Below, in pieces: positions 1 to 8,949 of a stretch of DNA of 64,000 bases (position 1 is the first letter of the stretch; every line of letters begins with the position of its first letter). The notes under the pieces were generated by a model that did no database searches, was not told where the DNA came from, and saw nothing but the letters and a program-made list of their open reading frames with translations. Where the stretch lies: the NCBI GenBank assembly GCA_963725065.1, contig CAVRXD010000042.1, positions 62,001 to 126,000 on the forward strand. Direction: 5' to 3'. The stretch is from VAZQ01 sp963725065 (lineage in GTDB: Bacteria > Pseudomonadota > Alphaproteobacteria > Rhizobiales > Xanthobacteraceae). The translations under genes and the position numbers were made by a program.

Positions 1-1957
1 GCCCGCCGTCGGACAGGTTGAGCCACGCCTGCTTCTCCGACATCCCGAGACCGGTCATCTCGCGCACGAGACAGGCAAAGCCGGGAGCCTTGAGCCACGT
101 ATCGCGATCGGGCCGGAGGATCCAGAAGCCCAGGCGCACGTTGAGAAACGTCAGCAGGGCGGCGAGCGTCGGCATCGAGCCGAGGCCCATGTGGGAGGAC
201 GCGGCAGCACCGGAAATGGCCATCGCCGTCGCCAGGTCCGGCGCCTCGTCGTTCGTCCTCCATTTTTCGGTCGGATAGTATCCGGTCGCCGGCGAGCCGC
301 ACCAACGTTTCGAGAACAGGAAGAAGTCGCTCTTGCGGTCACGCAGGGCGGCATGCGTGCTGGATGGAAGGTTCAGCGTCGTGTTGATGAGGTGATAAGG
401 CGCGCTGTTGCCGGGGTTCATCGTCGCCAGCTGCACCGGGGTGTCATCGGTCTCGTCGGACTGGACGAACGTCCGCGCCAGCTGGTCGCGATACAGCCGA
501 TGCAGACCCGTCAGATTCACGTTGAGCATCAGGATCGCCACGACCGCGAACAAGACCGCGACGCCGGCGAGAATGACGGTGGCCGTCGTCGATTTCAGGC
601 CCAGGTACCAGAACACATAGAACAGCGCGACCGCCCCGAGCGGGATGACCAACGCCGCAAGGTACATCAACGCCATGAGGACGATCTTGCGGACCTTGGA
701 ATTCTTGAGCACCGGCACGAACCGAAGCACTGCCGGGCCGGCCGCAATCAGGGCCGCCACCAGCCCCGAAACGCCCAGGCTCCAATCGCTCGCATGAGAC
801 ACAAGCTGGTCGAAGCCGGCATCCAGCAGCCAACAAACGCCCAGCAAGGCCGTGAGCGCCACGAGGACCGCCAACAGCCATCCTCCGACGAAGGCTACAT
901 TTCTCCCCTTCCGCATGAGCCAGCAATACAGCACCAATGCCAGGGCGGTGGCGCCGAGCGAGATCGCCAAGATGGTCGACCAGGGAACCGGGTGGATCGC
1001 CCTCCGGTAGCCGATGGCGAACAGAGCGGCGACCGCGATCAACAGCAGCGGCGCGGTCCAGTTCAGAAGCATGCCCGCGAGCGTCGCCGTGACCATGGAC
1101 CAGCTTTGCTTGAGATCGACCGCGGCCAGAAACTTGGCATGTTGCCGGAGGTAGCGAATGGGCGCGGGATCCGGTCCGTAGGCGCCGGCCATATCCTGAT
1201 GCGGCTGGCCTGCCCCCAGCCTGGTGGTCAGAAAGCTGCCGGCATAGCCGCCGCCGGAAACGGTGGACAGGAAGTCGACATCCTTGAGCAGCCCGCGCGC
1301 GGCCAGCACCTGCACCACGCCGAGACAGAAGGTCGCCGAGCGGATGCCGCCGCCGGATAGAGCCAGACCGACGGCGTTCTTTCCGTCAGGCGCCTGGACG
1401 TGATGATGGGTTCGACGGGCCTGCACGTCCTGCGCTTCGCTCGCGTTGATCGCATCGATGGTTGCGTCCGGGATCAGCGACGTGCGGGCGACGCCGAAGG
1501 CAACATCCTCGAAACAGGCGTCGAGCTCGGCCGGCGGCATGACCGGCGGCGTCAGTGCATCCGCAACGTCCGTGCCGTAAGCAAGCTTGTGCAATGTGCG
1601 GGCGAACGCGCGCAGTTTCTCCTGCGCCTCCGCCAAATCGCCACGGAACTCGTCGCCGCCGTCGCGAGCATTCAGCCGGCCTTCCACGTAGCCGCGATGC
1701 CACTTCGCTGTCAGCGGCCGCAAATCCACGTTCAGGACCTGGGTGACCGCATTGGAAAACTCGATGCAACCAGGGTTTGCTCGCATCGCCGCCCGCGCCT
1801 GCGCGAACACCTCCCAAAGGCTCTCCAGGGCGCGGGCCTCGGTCCCGTATTGGTATGGCAACGGTTGCGTCGAGATCCGCGTGCGCAACTCCGAGAGAAA
1901 CTCGTGGGCGGCGCATTGGTCGGGAGACCACGTTGCGGATGGTTTCATTTCGGTCAT
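1..1957 (-). CDS. Patatin-like phospholipase with multi-spanning membrane domain (C-terminus outside window)
   Basis: I translated this directly from the minus strand; it is open for about 652 codons and runs off the window start. The ATG at 1957 is preceded in frame by a stop a few codons upstream. The N-terminal ~190 residues are unrecognised. Next come the patatin glycine-rich oxyanion loop SGGGIRS (about 201-207) and the nucleophile motif TVSGGG (catalytic Ser about 234). Roughly residues 260-480 contain several long hydrophobic segments, so it is probably an integral membrane protein. The last visible residues, LSDGG, fit the catalytic Asp motif of the Ser-Asp dyad. The family hydrolyses phospholipid acyl esters. 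It lies about 240 bp downstream of the radical SAM gene, same strand, and could be the membrane-attacking effector of the cassette (inference). Confidence 0.85.
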   Translation of the reverse strand, partial: MTEMKPSATWSPDQCAAHEFLSELRTRISTQPLPYQYGTEARALESLWEVFAQARAAMRANPGCIEFSNAVTQVLNVDLRPLTAKWHRGYVEGRLNARDGGDEFRGDLAEAQEKLRAFARTLHKLAYGTDVADALTPPVMPPAELDACFEDVAFGVARTSLIPDATIDAINASEAQDVQARRTHHHVQAPDGKNAVGLALSGGGIRSATFCLGVVQVLAARGLLKDVDFLSTVSGGGYAGSFLTTRLGAGQPHQDMAGAYGPDPAPIRYLRQHAKFLAAVDLKQSWSMVTATLAGMLLNWTAPLLLIAVAALFAIGYRRAIHPVPWSTILAISLGATALALVLYCWLMRKGRNVAFVGGWLLAVLVALTALLGVCWLLDAGFDQLVSHASDWSLGVSGLVAALIAAGPAVLRFVPVLKNSKVRKIVLMALMYLAALVIPLGAVALFYVFWYLGLKSTTATVILAGVAVLFAVVAILMLNVNLTGLHRLYRDQLARTFVQSDETDDTPVQLATMNPGNSAPYHLINTTLNLPSSTHAALRDRKSDFFLFSKRWCGSPATGYYPTEKWRTNDEAPDLATAMAISGAAASSHMGLGSMPTLAALLTFLNVRLGFWILRPDRDTWLKAPGFACLVREMTGLGMSEKQAWLNLSDGG

Positions 1958-2200
1958 TTGAATCGCCTATGATCGTACGGCAGAGGGCACACGTCACACG
2001 GCACACGATCGCGCGGACCAGCGCACCGAAGATGCCGTAACGGCGGCGATGGTCACCCCGCGCTTGGCTACTATAAGCTGCATTTATACAATTATGCAAC
2101 CGATTTCAGCAGGCCGTCCCGCGCCGTACTGCGGCATCATGCGCGCTGAATGTTTGCTCGCCGTGCCAGCGCACGATGACGCGCACCCGTCGCGCAAAAA

Positions 2201-3394
2201 TCAATGCGTCGTGCGTGAGGCCGCCATCGCCTCAACCGAAACCGGCGAGCCCTTCACGGCTTGACCCGATATGTCCGGTTGAGTGGATCCGTTGCGGGAC
2301 CGGGCCAGGAATTGCAGCAGCGCGTCCGCCGAAGCTTGCACCGAAAGCCTGCAATACTCGGTCTCCGTGGCAGAAAGATTTCCCTTCTCACAAAGCTTGT
2401 TGACGGGAGAGCCGCCGCCACAAACGCCAAAATATCCGCAGCGTCGCCTTGCAGGACGCGACGCCTGCCGCAACCTCGCGGCAAGCGTCCTGGAAATGCC
2501 TGGTGCCGGAGAACCGTCGAGATCGCCATCGAGGATATTTCCGAACACAAAATTATTGTACTTCGGCGCATGCGCCTCCATCAGTTCGGGCGAGAACGTC
2601 GACACGCTTCCGTCCGCAGCGACGACAATCGTGGCCCAAGGCTCAACCAGCTCATTCTCGTCGATCGTTGCGCCGGCGAGCAGGTACGCAATGCGCTCGA
2701 TCTCGCGAATGCGCAGGGGAAAACCGTCAAGAGAGGCGGTCTCCAGCATCTTCACCAGGAAGGCGGTGACCCGGCTTTTCTGCTCGGATCCGACGAAGCT
2801 CGACTGTTCGTGGGCCCCTTCCTGCTCGTCGATGCTGAAGCTCACTTCGGTCAGACCGTGGTCGCGATAGAAGCCATAATACTCCTCCGCGCAATCGAGC
2901 GCGGCCGGATGAAGCACGGTGATAATTCGGGGCTCGAATCCGGCATCCTGCAATCGCTTGAGCCCGCGCATGGCGAGCTGCCACGTCGGTTTGCCATTGC
3001 GCGTGCGCCTGCGACGGTCATGGAAGCGCTGGGGACCATCGATGCTCAAACTCACATTCGTATTCGTCCGCCGAAACAGCGCGATCCACCGCTCGTCGAT
3101 CGCCACCCCGTTCGACTGCATGGCAAAACTGGTGCGCGCAGGAGCGACCGAGACCAGCCGCTCATGCGCATGCTCGAACCATCGAATGGGGGCAGCGGTG
3201 GGCTCGCCCGCATGCCACACGATCACCGGCGAGGCGTCCGCGGGCATGGGCCTGACGACTTTCTCGCGAACAGCCTCGATGACCTCCGACGCCATCAGGC
3301 GATGATCGTCGCGATGCCGCAGGTAGCAGTAGGAGCAGTCGATATTGCAAAACGGCGTGGGCTGCAGGACGACGAGCTGGGGCCGGATCGGCAT
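2201..3394 (-). CDS. Radical SAM/SPASM peptide maturase, GrrM/OscB-like (cyclophane-forming type)
   Basis: 397 residues. The N-terminus carries the radical SAM CX3CX2C cluster in TPFCNIDCSYCYL (Cys16, Cys20, Cys23). The C-terminal SPASM region has Cys319, Cys325, Cys335 and Cys348, including CGYFGVCGGG, SPVNKL and TETEYCRL. These match what I know of GrrM/OscB maturases, which link an aromatic ring carbon to a nearby side-chain beta-carbon in RiPP precursors. The start lies 16 bp after the stop of the small peptide gene, and the GAGG ribosome-binding sequence overlaps that stop, so translation is probably coupled. The substrate is then most likely that peptide (inference). The radical SAM/SPASM call is firm; the exact GrrM subfamily is less certain. 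Confidence 0.9.
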   Translation of the reverse strand: MPIRPQLVVLQPTPFCNIDCSYCYLRHRDDHRLMASEVIEAVREKVVRPMPADASPVIVWHAGEPTAAPIRWFEHAHERLVSVAPARTSFAMQSNGVAIDERWIALFRRTNTNVSLSIDGPQRFHDRRRRTRNGKPTWQLAMRGLKRLQDAGFEPRIITVLHPAALDCAEEYYGFYRDHGLTEVSFSIDEQEGAHEQSSFVGSEQKSRVTAFLVKMLETASLDGFPLRIREIERIAYLLAGATIDENELVEPWATIVVAADGSVSTFSPELMEAHAPKYNNFVFGNILDGDLDGSPAPGISRTLAARLRQASRPARRRCGYFGVCGGGSPVNKLCEKGNLSATETEYCRLSVQASADALLQFLARSRNGSTQPDISGQAVKGSPVSVEAMAASRTTH

Positions 3395-3410
3395 CAGCAG
3401 CTATCGCACC

Positions 3411-3641
3411 TCAGTTTCGAAAATTCAGAAACTTCTGCGCGAGGTGCTGGCTCGATTTCGACTGATCGAAATTGCCCGGAGACGAGGTGATACCGCCGGT
3501 ATCCAAACGCCCGACCAGCGTGCCGAGCGCGCCCGGCTGCAGCACGGCCTTCAGGTTGCTCAAGTCAGGGAGGCTCGCGTCCGACGCTTGCACCGCGGCG
3601 GCGAGCACAAGGGCATATGGAAGTGGCGTGCTGGACTTCAT
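3411..3641 (-). CDS. Putative RiPP precursor peptide with C-terminal tandem FxN triplets
   Basis: 76 residues, no family recognised. Residues 1-45 are leader-like, with hydrophobic stretches (PYALVLAAAV, then NLKAVLQPGALGTLVG). The tail is polar, with NFDQS at 57-61, and ends FLN (71-73) then FRN (74-76) at the extreme C-terminus. Aromatic-x-Asn is a known three-residue target of cyclophane-forming radical SAM enzymes. There is no Cys and no other sign of lanthipeptide or lasso chemistry. It sits 16 bp upstream of the maturase and behind its own sigma-70-like promoter. It is a precursor by context and motif; the product is unknown. It could instead be a small exported protein, but the stop-coupled maturase favours RiPP. 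Confidence 0.72.
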   Translation of the reverse strand: MKSSTPLPYALVLAAAVQASDASLPDLSNLKAVLQPGALGTLVGRLDTGGITSSPGNFDQSKSSQHLAQKFLNFRN

Positions 3642-3686
3642 GTGACCGAGCCCCGATTTCCGGTGGATCGCATCAACTTACGATTG

Positions 3687-3715
3687 ATCATATGCTCGCC
3701 CCGTCTTTTTGCCAA
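3687..3715 (-). promoter_or_regulatory. Sigma-70-type promoter for the peptide-maturase gene pair
   Basis: On the minus strand TTGGCA (3715-3710) and TATGAT (3692-3687) are separated by exactly 17 bases; each differs from consensus at one position. Predicted transcription starts near 3680, giving a leader of about 40 bases before the ATG at 3641. A dyad ATCAA-N7-TTGAT overlaps the -10 and start region and could be an operator. The peptide and maturase could thus be expressed apart from the upstream nSTAND gene. Confidence 0.6.
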
Positions 3716-3740
3716 GCAATTCACAGCGCTCGTCCGTTCT

Positions 3741-6700
3741 TCAGCCCTTGCAAATTTCGCTAGGCATATAATCCTCCTGGTTGCTCAGCGCCTCTTTCAT
3801 CCTCGGAGAGAGATACCGATTTTCCGACGGGCTCATTTGTGGAATTCGGTCGCCGTTTTGCTTGCGCACGATGTCGCACAGCATGGCTTTGATCTTCATC
3901 GGATTCCAGACCAAGCTGTAAACAACACCGTCCTCCTGGCCTTGCAGATAGATATTGTCCTGAACACCGCCTGCCCCGGTCTGCAACTCCTCGGGAAATG
4001 CCAGATTCACAATCGAATAGTCTTGCAGATCGTAGCTCATGATACTGCGCTCGCTGGCATACTCTGAGCACCGTTTCTCTTTTTTTTGATGAAAGATCCT
4101 GAGGACGTCGAACTGACGACCGCGGTTCTGTGGCCTACCCTCGTCAGTGGTCAAGACGGCGACGTAAGGACCCCGCGGGGCGCAAACGGCCCTTTGCGAA
4201 GCGTCACCAGGACTTCCGTCACTCGCGGCCGTCTTCGGCGCCACGAACGAAGCAGCCTCCTGCCGGCTCAAGAGCGTTGGCTTGTAGTCCCTGCGCAGCT
4301 CGTATTGCGTCTCGTGGGCGGCGACATGGGACGAATCCACCACCCGATAAGGACCATTGCCGTGGATCGAATAGTCCGCGTCAGCACGGAACTCGACATT
4401 GCACGGTGATTCGGTCTCATCCCCCTTGCATCGGCGAATCCAATCCATGCGATACAACCAGGTCTTGTCATACTTGTCGCCGCGCATTGCGTTCACGACG
4501 ATCAGACGCAGGTCCGGATCGATATCTATCTCGCTGTTCCCCGGAATGGTGACGAGAGTCACGGGTTCGACGTGACACTTGCCATCCTCCGACATCAAAA
4601 AGAAGTTAAGTGCGGATGGAGGAGACCGGACCATCATCAGGCGTTTGCCGTCAGGAGGTTCCAGCGGCGCCGGCGCGTGATACGCTTTGGTGACGACTAT
4701 TGATCCAATATCCGGCCGTGCCTCCTTGAGCTGCTTCAGCGTCGCTTCCTGACACGCCTCGCTCATGCTCTGCGGACCCGCGGCCGACCGGCCTGACGTT
4801 GCCGCCAGCACGGGAGAAGCAACCCGCTCCGGCCAGATAGCGAATCCCATGGCAAGGCGCGCTGCCTTGTCGGCGCGTTCGCTTGCGACGGAATAAATGG
4901 CGCCTCGGTCTGCTTCGCTCGAAAAAAGTCCTCCCAACCAGTCCACCAAGCCCGTCCGCGGTGGGCTCTGAAGAATCTCCAGCGCCGTCGCAGTCTGGAA
5001 GGTCCCGGCCTTCGTGCTTTCTTCATCGCTTTCCAGATTGCCTTGAGCCTTCGTGAGCGAGGCATGGACCGTGTCGGCGATGAGGTAGGGCTTGAACGCC
5101 GCCAGCTGCGTATCGGACGACGCAGCCTGGATTTTCGACGCCACGGCCCAGCCGGCGGCAATGAAGGTCAACAGCGCCATCACATAAGGCAATGCCACGA
5201 TGAAATAGGTCGCCGCAAAGCTTTGACGGTGATAGCGCCGCAGCCGCCGAAGCGCCCTTTCGTCGATCCGGTTGTGTTGAGGCGGGTCGGATTGCGGCGC
5301 CTGGCTCACGCTGCTGGCGGCGTATCGTCCAGTGCCGAGCCGCCATTCGTGCCACCAGTCGCGCCACCCACCCAGCTTTTCGTCGGCCCCGATCTGCGCT
5401 GGTTGCTCGGTACGGGGGTCTGCGTCTTCGCTGTGTGCCCCTTGGGCGTACCGCTGAGCCCAGGGCAGGCTGTTGCGCCGCTCGTTCCACCAACCGCGCA
5501 CTTCGTAAAGCTCTTCGCTGCGGAGACGGGCGCCGAACATCGCTCGCAATCCGACGAACCATCGCCGATGAGGGTCGCGCGCCTTCGCCAACCACCGCTC
5601 ATAGGCCGCCCGGACAGCCCCAAAGCCCGACGCCAGGATGTGCTCGTCCTGCAGCCATTTTTTAAATGTCTTCCAGTTGCGGATGAACGCTTCGTGCGAG
5701 ACGTCGATGTTGCCCCCGCGCCCGTCCAGGACATGCAGAAACGGGTAGGTCGAGGTGAAGGCGCTGATGACCTCCTCGATCTCTGCATCGGTCGCCGGCC
5801 GATCATCGGCCGCGACGCGCGCCCGCCCCGATAGGCTCTGCCAGAGCCCGCGAACCCCCCTGGGTCTCGCCGCAATCTGCGTACCCGCAACGTCCGCAAT
5901 CTCCTGACGCGTCGTCCATCGCCGGCTGTAGATGCCTTGATCGTCGACCTGCGCCAGCAGCCGAAACATGATCTCGGTGATACGTCTCAGCCTGTCCTGA
6001 CGGGGCATCACGCCCTCGGCGGCGTGATCGAGCGCGCGTTCGAGTATCCAGGAGTTGGGCAGCTTGTTCCGGCGTGCGTGGGCGTCCACTTCGTCAATCG
6101 AAGAGAACCCGAGCGCCGCCGCCAGATCGTCGGGGGTGATCGCAATGCTCGCGGCAGTGGTTCCGTTGCCGGTCTTGTCGCCGTCGATGACGTACTTTGC
6201 TTCGACATGGCGCCACAGCACGGACAACAAGTGCTGAAGCAGCGGAAGGTGATCGGGGTTATACGACAGGCTGGAGACGGCTTTATACAGCCGACGCAGG
6301 AGCCCCACGTCGAAAGGCCAGGGATCGACCTCGATGGGCTTGAATCGGGCCGGCCTGATCCCGCGCAGCCGGAGGACAAGGCGCATCGGCTCGATGATGG
6401 CCGATGCGATCTCGTCGTCGTCGAGCCGGCGCGTAAGAAAGGACGCCTGATTGATGACGTTGGGAAGATCGATATAGAGCGCGCAGCGGTGGAGGTCCTC
6501 GCTCCGCATCCCGATCATCACGTAGAGCTGCGGATATTCAGCGCGATTTCGGAAGGCCTCGACGATCAGATCGACGAGCTGACGCGTTTCCGGATTTTCC
6601 CGGTTCTGATCCCGGAAGATCTCCTCGAACTGGTCACAGACAATCAGGAGATTGGCGTTCTCCCGGCTCTCCGGCGCCTGGCCCTCCTCCAGCTTGAGGT

Positions 6701-7151
6701 GGTTGCGATAGCGATCCAGAAAGCCGGCGATGCTGTTGGTCTCCAGCAGCGTCTGCTGGATTTCGGCGATGATATCCTGGAGCGTCTGGCCAGGCTTGGG
6801 CTCGATCAACTCGGCGAGCGCGCCCGCCAAGCTTTCCAACGGCCGGTCCAGGGGTGAAAAGCGGGCGGTCAACCAGAAATCACCCCTTCCGCGCAGTTGC
6901 TTCTTGCGCAGCGATGGGATCACGCCGGCGTTCACGATCGATGACTTGCCGCTTCCCGATCCGCCGATGACGACCGCGAAAGAGCTCCGCTCCAAGCGCT
7001 GGAGAATCTCCTTGATCTGGCGGTCTCGTCCGAAGAAAAGGCGCTGCTCGTTTTCGCGGAATGGCCGCAGCCCCGGATAAGGCTGGTCGGGGGCCGAGTA
7101 CGCCTCGGACGGAATGATCAATTCCGTCTGGCCTGCGAGATCAGCGTCCAT
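3741..7151 (-). CDS. nSTAND1-type NTPase with transmembrane segment
   Basis: 1136 residues. The N-terminus has the nSTAND1 signature PYPGLRPF...FFGRD (about 24-43), Walker A GGSGSGKS (63-70) and Walker B LLIVCDQFEE (168-177). STAND proteins are ATP-dependent switches that oligomerise on ligand recognition, and many act in defence. A strong hydrophobic helix (FAATYFIVALPYVMALLTFIAAG) lies near residues 642-670. The last ~400 residues are unrecognised; WD40 repeats, common in this class, are not obvious, though scattered strand-like stretches could be a degenerate propeller. The start overlaps the upstream TIR gene by 11 bp, so they are co-translated. It probably acts at the membrane as sensor or scaffold (inference). 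Confidence 0.88.
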   Translation of the reverse strand: MDADLAGQTELIIPSEAYSAPDQPYPGLRPFRENEQRLFFGRDRQIKEILQRLERSSFAVVIGGSGSGKSSIVNAGVIPSLRKKQLRGRGDFWLTARFSPLDRPLESLAGALAELIEPKPGQTLQDIIAEIQQTLLETNSIAGFLDRYRNHLKLEEGQAPESRENANLLIVCDQFEEIFRDQNRENPETRQLVDLIVEAFRNRAEYPQLYVMIGMRSEDLHRCALYIDLPNVINQASFLTRRLDDDEIASAIIEPMRLVLRLRGIRPARFKPIEVDPWPFDVGLLRRLYKAVSSLSYNPDHLPLLQHLLSVLWRHVEAKYVIDGDKTGNGTTAASIAITPDDLAAALGFSSIDEVDAHARRNKLPNSWILERALDHAAEGVMPRQDRLRRITEIMFRLLAQVDDQGIYSRRWTTRQEIADVAGTQIAARPRGVRGLWQSLSGRARVAADDRPATDAEIEEVISAFTSTYPFLHVLDGRGGNIDVSHEAFIRNWKTFKKWLQDEHILASGFGAVRAAYERWLAKARDPHRRWFVGLRAMFGARLRSEELYEVRGWWNERRNSLPWAQRYAQGAHSEDADPRTEQPAQIGADEKLGGWRDWWHEWRLGTGRYAASSVSQAPQSDPPQHNRIDERALRRLRRYHRQSFAATYFIVALPYVMALLTFIAAGWAVASKIQAASSDTQLAAFKPYLIADTVHASLTKAQGNLESDEESTKAGTFQTATALEILQSPPRTGLVDWLGGLFSSEADRGAIYSVASERADKAARLAMGFAIWPERVASPVLAATSGRSAAGPQSMSEACQEATLKQLKEARPDIGSIVVTKAYHAPAPLEPPDGKRLMMVRSPPSALNFFLMSEDGKCHVEPVTLVTIPGNSEIDIDPDLRLIVVNAMRGDKYDKTWLYRMDWIRRCKGDETESPCNVEFRADADYSIHGNGPYRVVDSSHVAAHETQYELRRDYKPTLLSRQEAASFVAPKTAASDGSPGDASQRAVCAPRGPYVAVLTTDEGRPQNRGRQFDVLRIFHQKKEKRCSEYASERSIMSYDLQDYSIVNLAFPEELQTGAGGVQDNIYLQGQEDGVVYSLVWNPMKIKAMLCDIVRKQNGDRIPQMSPSENRYLSPRMKEALSNQEDYMPSEICKG

Positions 7152-8703
7152 TGACGGATACGTTCGCGGATCGCGTCGCCAAGGCCTTTTTCATCACGCT
7201 GCCGAGAAATTCCTGCAGCTTGTCCTCGGTGACGACTGTGAGCTCCGAATTGTCCTTTTCTTCTTTGAATAGAATCGTCGGCCAATTCAGGATCGTGGGA
7301 CTCGACTTCGGCGGCAGCACGAAGGTTCGCTGGGCGAGCTCCCAGTTGCGCCGGGCGAGTTCGTCCTCGATGTCATCCATCTGGACGAAAAGGGTCTTCA
7401 GCGGTTTTGAGCGATCGACGACGACGATCCCGTGGCAACTTTGAAGGAGTTCCGGCACCTCTTTCATCTGCTCCCATTCAGCGGCGCTGAACCGAAGCTG
7501 CAGGCTTTCCCGATTGGCGCTGCCCCAGGCGGCTTGAAGGATGCGGCGGACGTGCGATACCTGCTCCTGATCGCTGTTGGTGTGTTCGAGCATGATCTTT
7601 GCGAACCCGACCGTCTGGCTCGGCGGGGGACGCAGGAGCTCGCTGATCTTCTGCACGAACTCTTCCCGCGAGAGCTTGAGCGCGGTCTTCGACATCTGAT
7701 CGAGATAGGCGAGATGCTGGGCGTTCGTCTCCCGCTGTGTTGCTTGCGGGTTATCCGTGGGCTCCATCCAGGTGATTTGCAGATCGGGAGGGACGAGCTG
7801 CTCTTGCAGTGCGAAGAAGCCGCCGGGCTGGCTTCCTCCCAACAGTCCGATCGGTGACCTGTCGATGAGCTGAAAGAAGAACCTGGACCCTCCGAGGCGT
7901 TGCTTCATCTCGTCGGGTGAGTTCGCGAGATCGTCAAGCTCGAGCAGGTCCGCTTTTACGCCACAGGCCTGCTCGACCTGAGCCGCCAGAGCGGTGCGAT
8001 ATTCCTTCAGGCCACGGGTAACGACACCGAACGCAACGTGGGTGGCAGACGGTTCGGGTGGGGGAAGAGGAGGCGGAACGGGAGGGTCTGCACGCTGGAC
8101 GGGTTCTAGCGGCTTTTCCAAAATTCGCTGGACCAGGGTGCTTGCAATCTTGTTGACGAGCTTGGTGTATGTCGGATTGACGACCGCCCTGTCGCCCTCC
8201 TGGGTAGTCAACATTCTCGCGATGGGGAGGCCGCTCTCGTTGTCGAAGACGTTCTCGTATTTCGCCTTGGTTTTGATCTCGCCCAGCGTTCCAGCCGAAG
8301 CCCCTCTCACCGCGGACCGCGTGAGCATGAACATGAACATGTGCTTGAGCGCCGTGCTCTCGATGCTGGAGAAGCGGCTGCTGAACCATTCGAGTTCCTT
8401 GGAGCAGTAGTCGGAGCGGAGATAACCATCGCCGACGAACATGAAAAGGAAATTCGACTTCTTGATCGCGGCGACGATCGCGTCCACCAGTCCACCGTTG
8501 GCCGGAATGCCCTGGTAATCGATGAAGAAGTCGATCTGATCCAGATCGAGATTCTTGAAACCTTGCACGTTCGCGTTCATCTCGATGAGGACGCGCGTTT
8601 TCAGATCGTCGCGAAAATCTTTTATCCAATTGTCGTGGAGTCGGTTGTCTATGGTCGCGTAGCTGAAGAAAACGTCGTGGTGATCTTCGGCGATAATGCC
8701 CAT
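7141..8703 (-). CDS. TIR-domain protein with TIR-like C-terminal modules (FxsC-like layout)
   Basis: 520 residues from the ATG at 8703, chosen because GGAGGTGG lies 8 bases upstream; an in-frame ATG at 8754 lacks this. The N-terminal TIR domain starts HHDVFFSYATIDN (8-20) and has SDYCSKELEWF (98-108), where Glu103 matches the NADase Glu of enzymatic TIRs. A proline-rich linker near 215-226 leads to a second Rossmann-like module (THVAFGVVTRGLKEYR...) resembling TIR-like domains, and then a third (KIMLEHTNSDQ...CHGIVVVDR). TIRs cleave NAD to signals or deplete it. TIR-like FxsC proteins are known beside FxsA/FxsB radical SAM peptides in actinobacteria; the arrangement here recalls that. It is co-translated with the nSTAND gene. 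Confidence 0.85.
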   Translation of the reverse strand: MGIIAEDHHDVFFSYATIDNRLHDNWIKDFRDDLKTRVLIEMNANVQGFKNLDLDQIDFFIDYQGIPANGGLVDAIVAAIKKSNFLFMFVGDGYLRSDYCSKELEWFSSRFSSIESTALKHMFMFMLTRSAVRGASAGTLGEIKTKAKYENVFDNESGLPIARMLTTQEGDRAVVNPTYTKLVNKIASTLVQRILEKPLEPVQRADPPVPPPLPPPEPSATHVAFGVVTRGLKEYRTALAAQVEQACGVKADLLELDDLANSPDEMKQRLGGSRFFFQLIDRSPIGLLGGSQPGGFFALQEQLVPPDLQITWMEPTDNPQATQRETNAQHLAYLDQMSKTALKLSREEFVQKISELLRPPPSQTVGFAKIMLEHTNSDQEQVSHVRRILQAAWGSANRESLQLRFSAAEWEQMKEVPELLQSCHGIVVVDRSKPLKTLFVQMDDIEDELARRNWELAQRTFVLPPKSSPTILNWPTILFKEEKDNSELTVVTEDKLQEFLGSVMKKALATRSANVSVNGR

Positions 8704-8949
8704 GACGGATACCACCTCCGTGCGCCTTGCCAAGTTTCCGCCATTTTTCCGCAAGCGTCAATAGAATTGCATTTTTATCTATACACAACTATGACGTGCT
8801 TCACCCTGCGCAACCGCCATGGACGCCACCGCTTGAAAAAAAGCGAATGATTTCAACGGAAAAATTGAACAATGCCGCAGGGGTCCACGTTTCAGATTGT
8901 GCCTTGCCGGCACCCGCACCGCTACCGCGTCTTCAGACCATCCACCCCG

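Noticed and set aside
191..1360. Long plus-strand frame (389 codons) opposite the patatin gene
   Set aside because: Arg/Gln/His-rich shadow composition; the minus strand shows intact patatin and membrane motifs.
1386..2099. 237-codon minus-strand frame near the patatin start
   Set aside because: Overlaps the patatin N-terminus in another frame and has no ribosome-binding site or recognisable motif.
2261..3490. Long plus-strand frame opposite the radical SAM gene
   Set aside because: Antisense shadow; the minus frame has full radical SAM and SPASM Cys motifs.
8704..8949. Internal promoter before the second TIR gene
   Set aside because: The stretch is AT-rich, but no -35/-10 pair with acceptable spacing was convincing.
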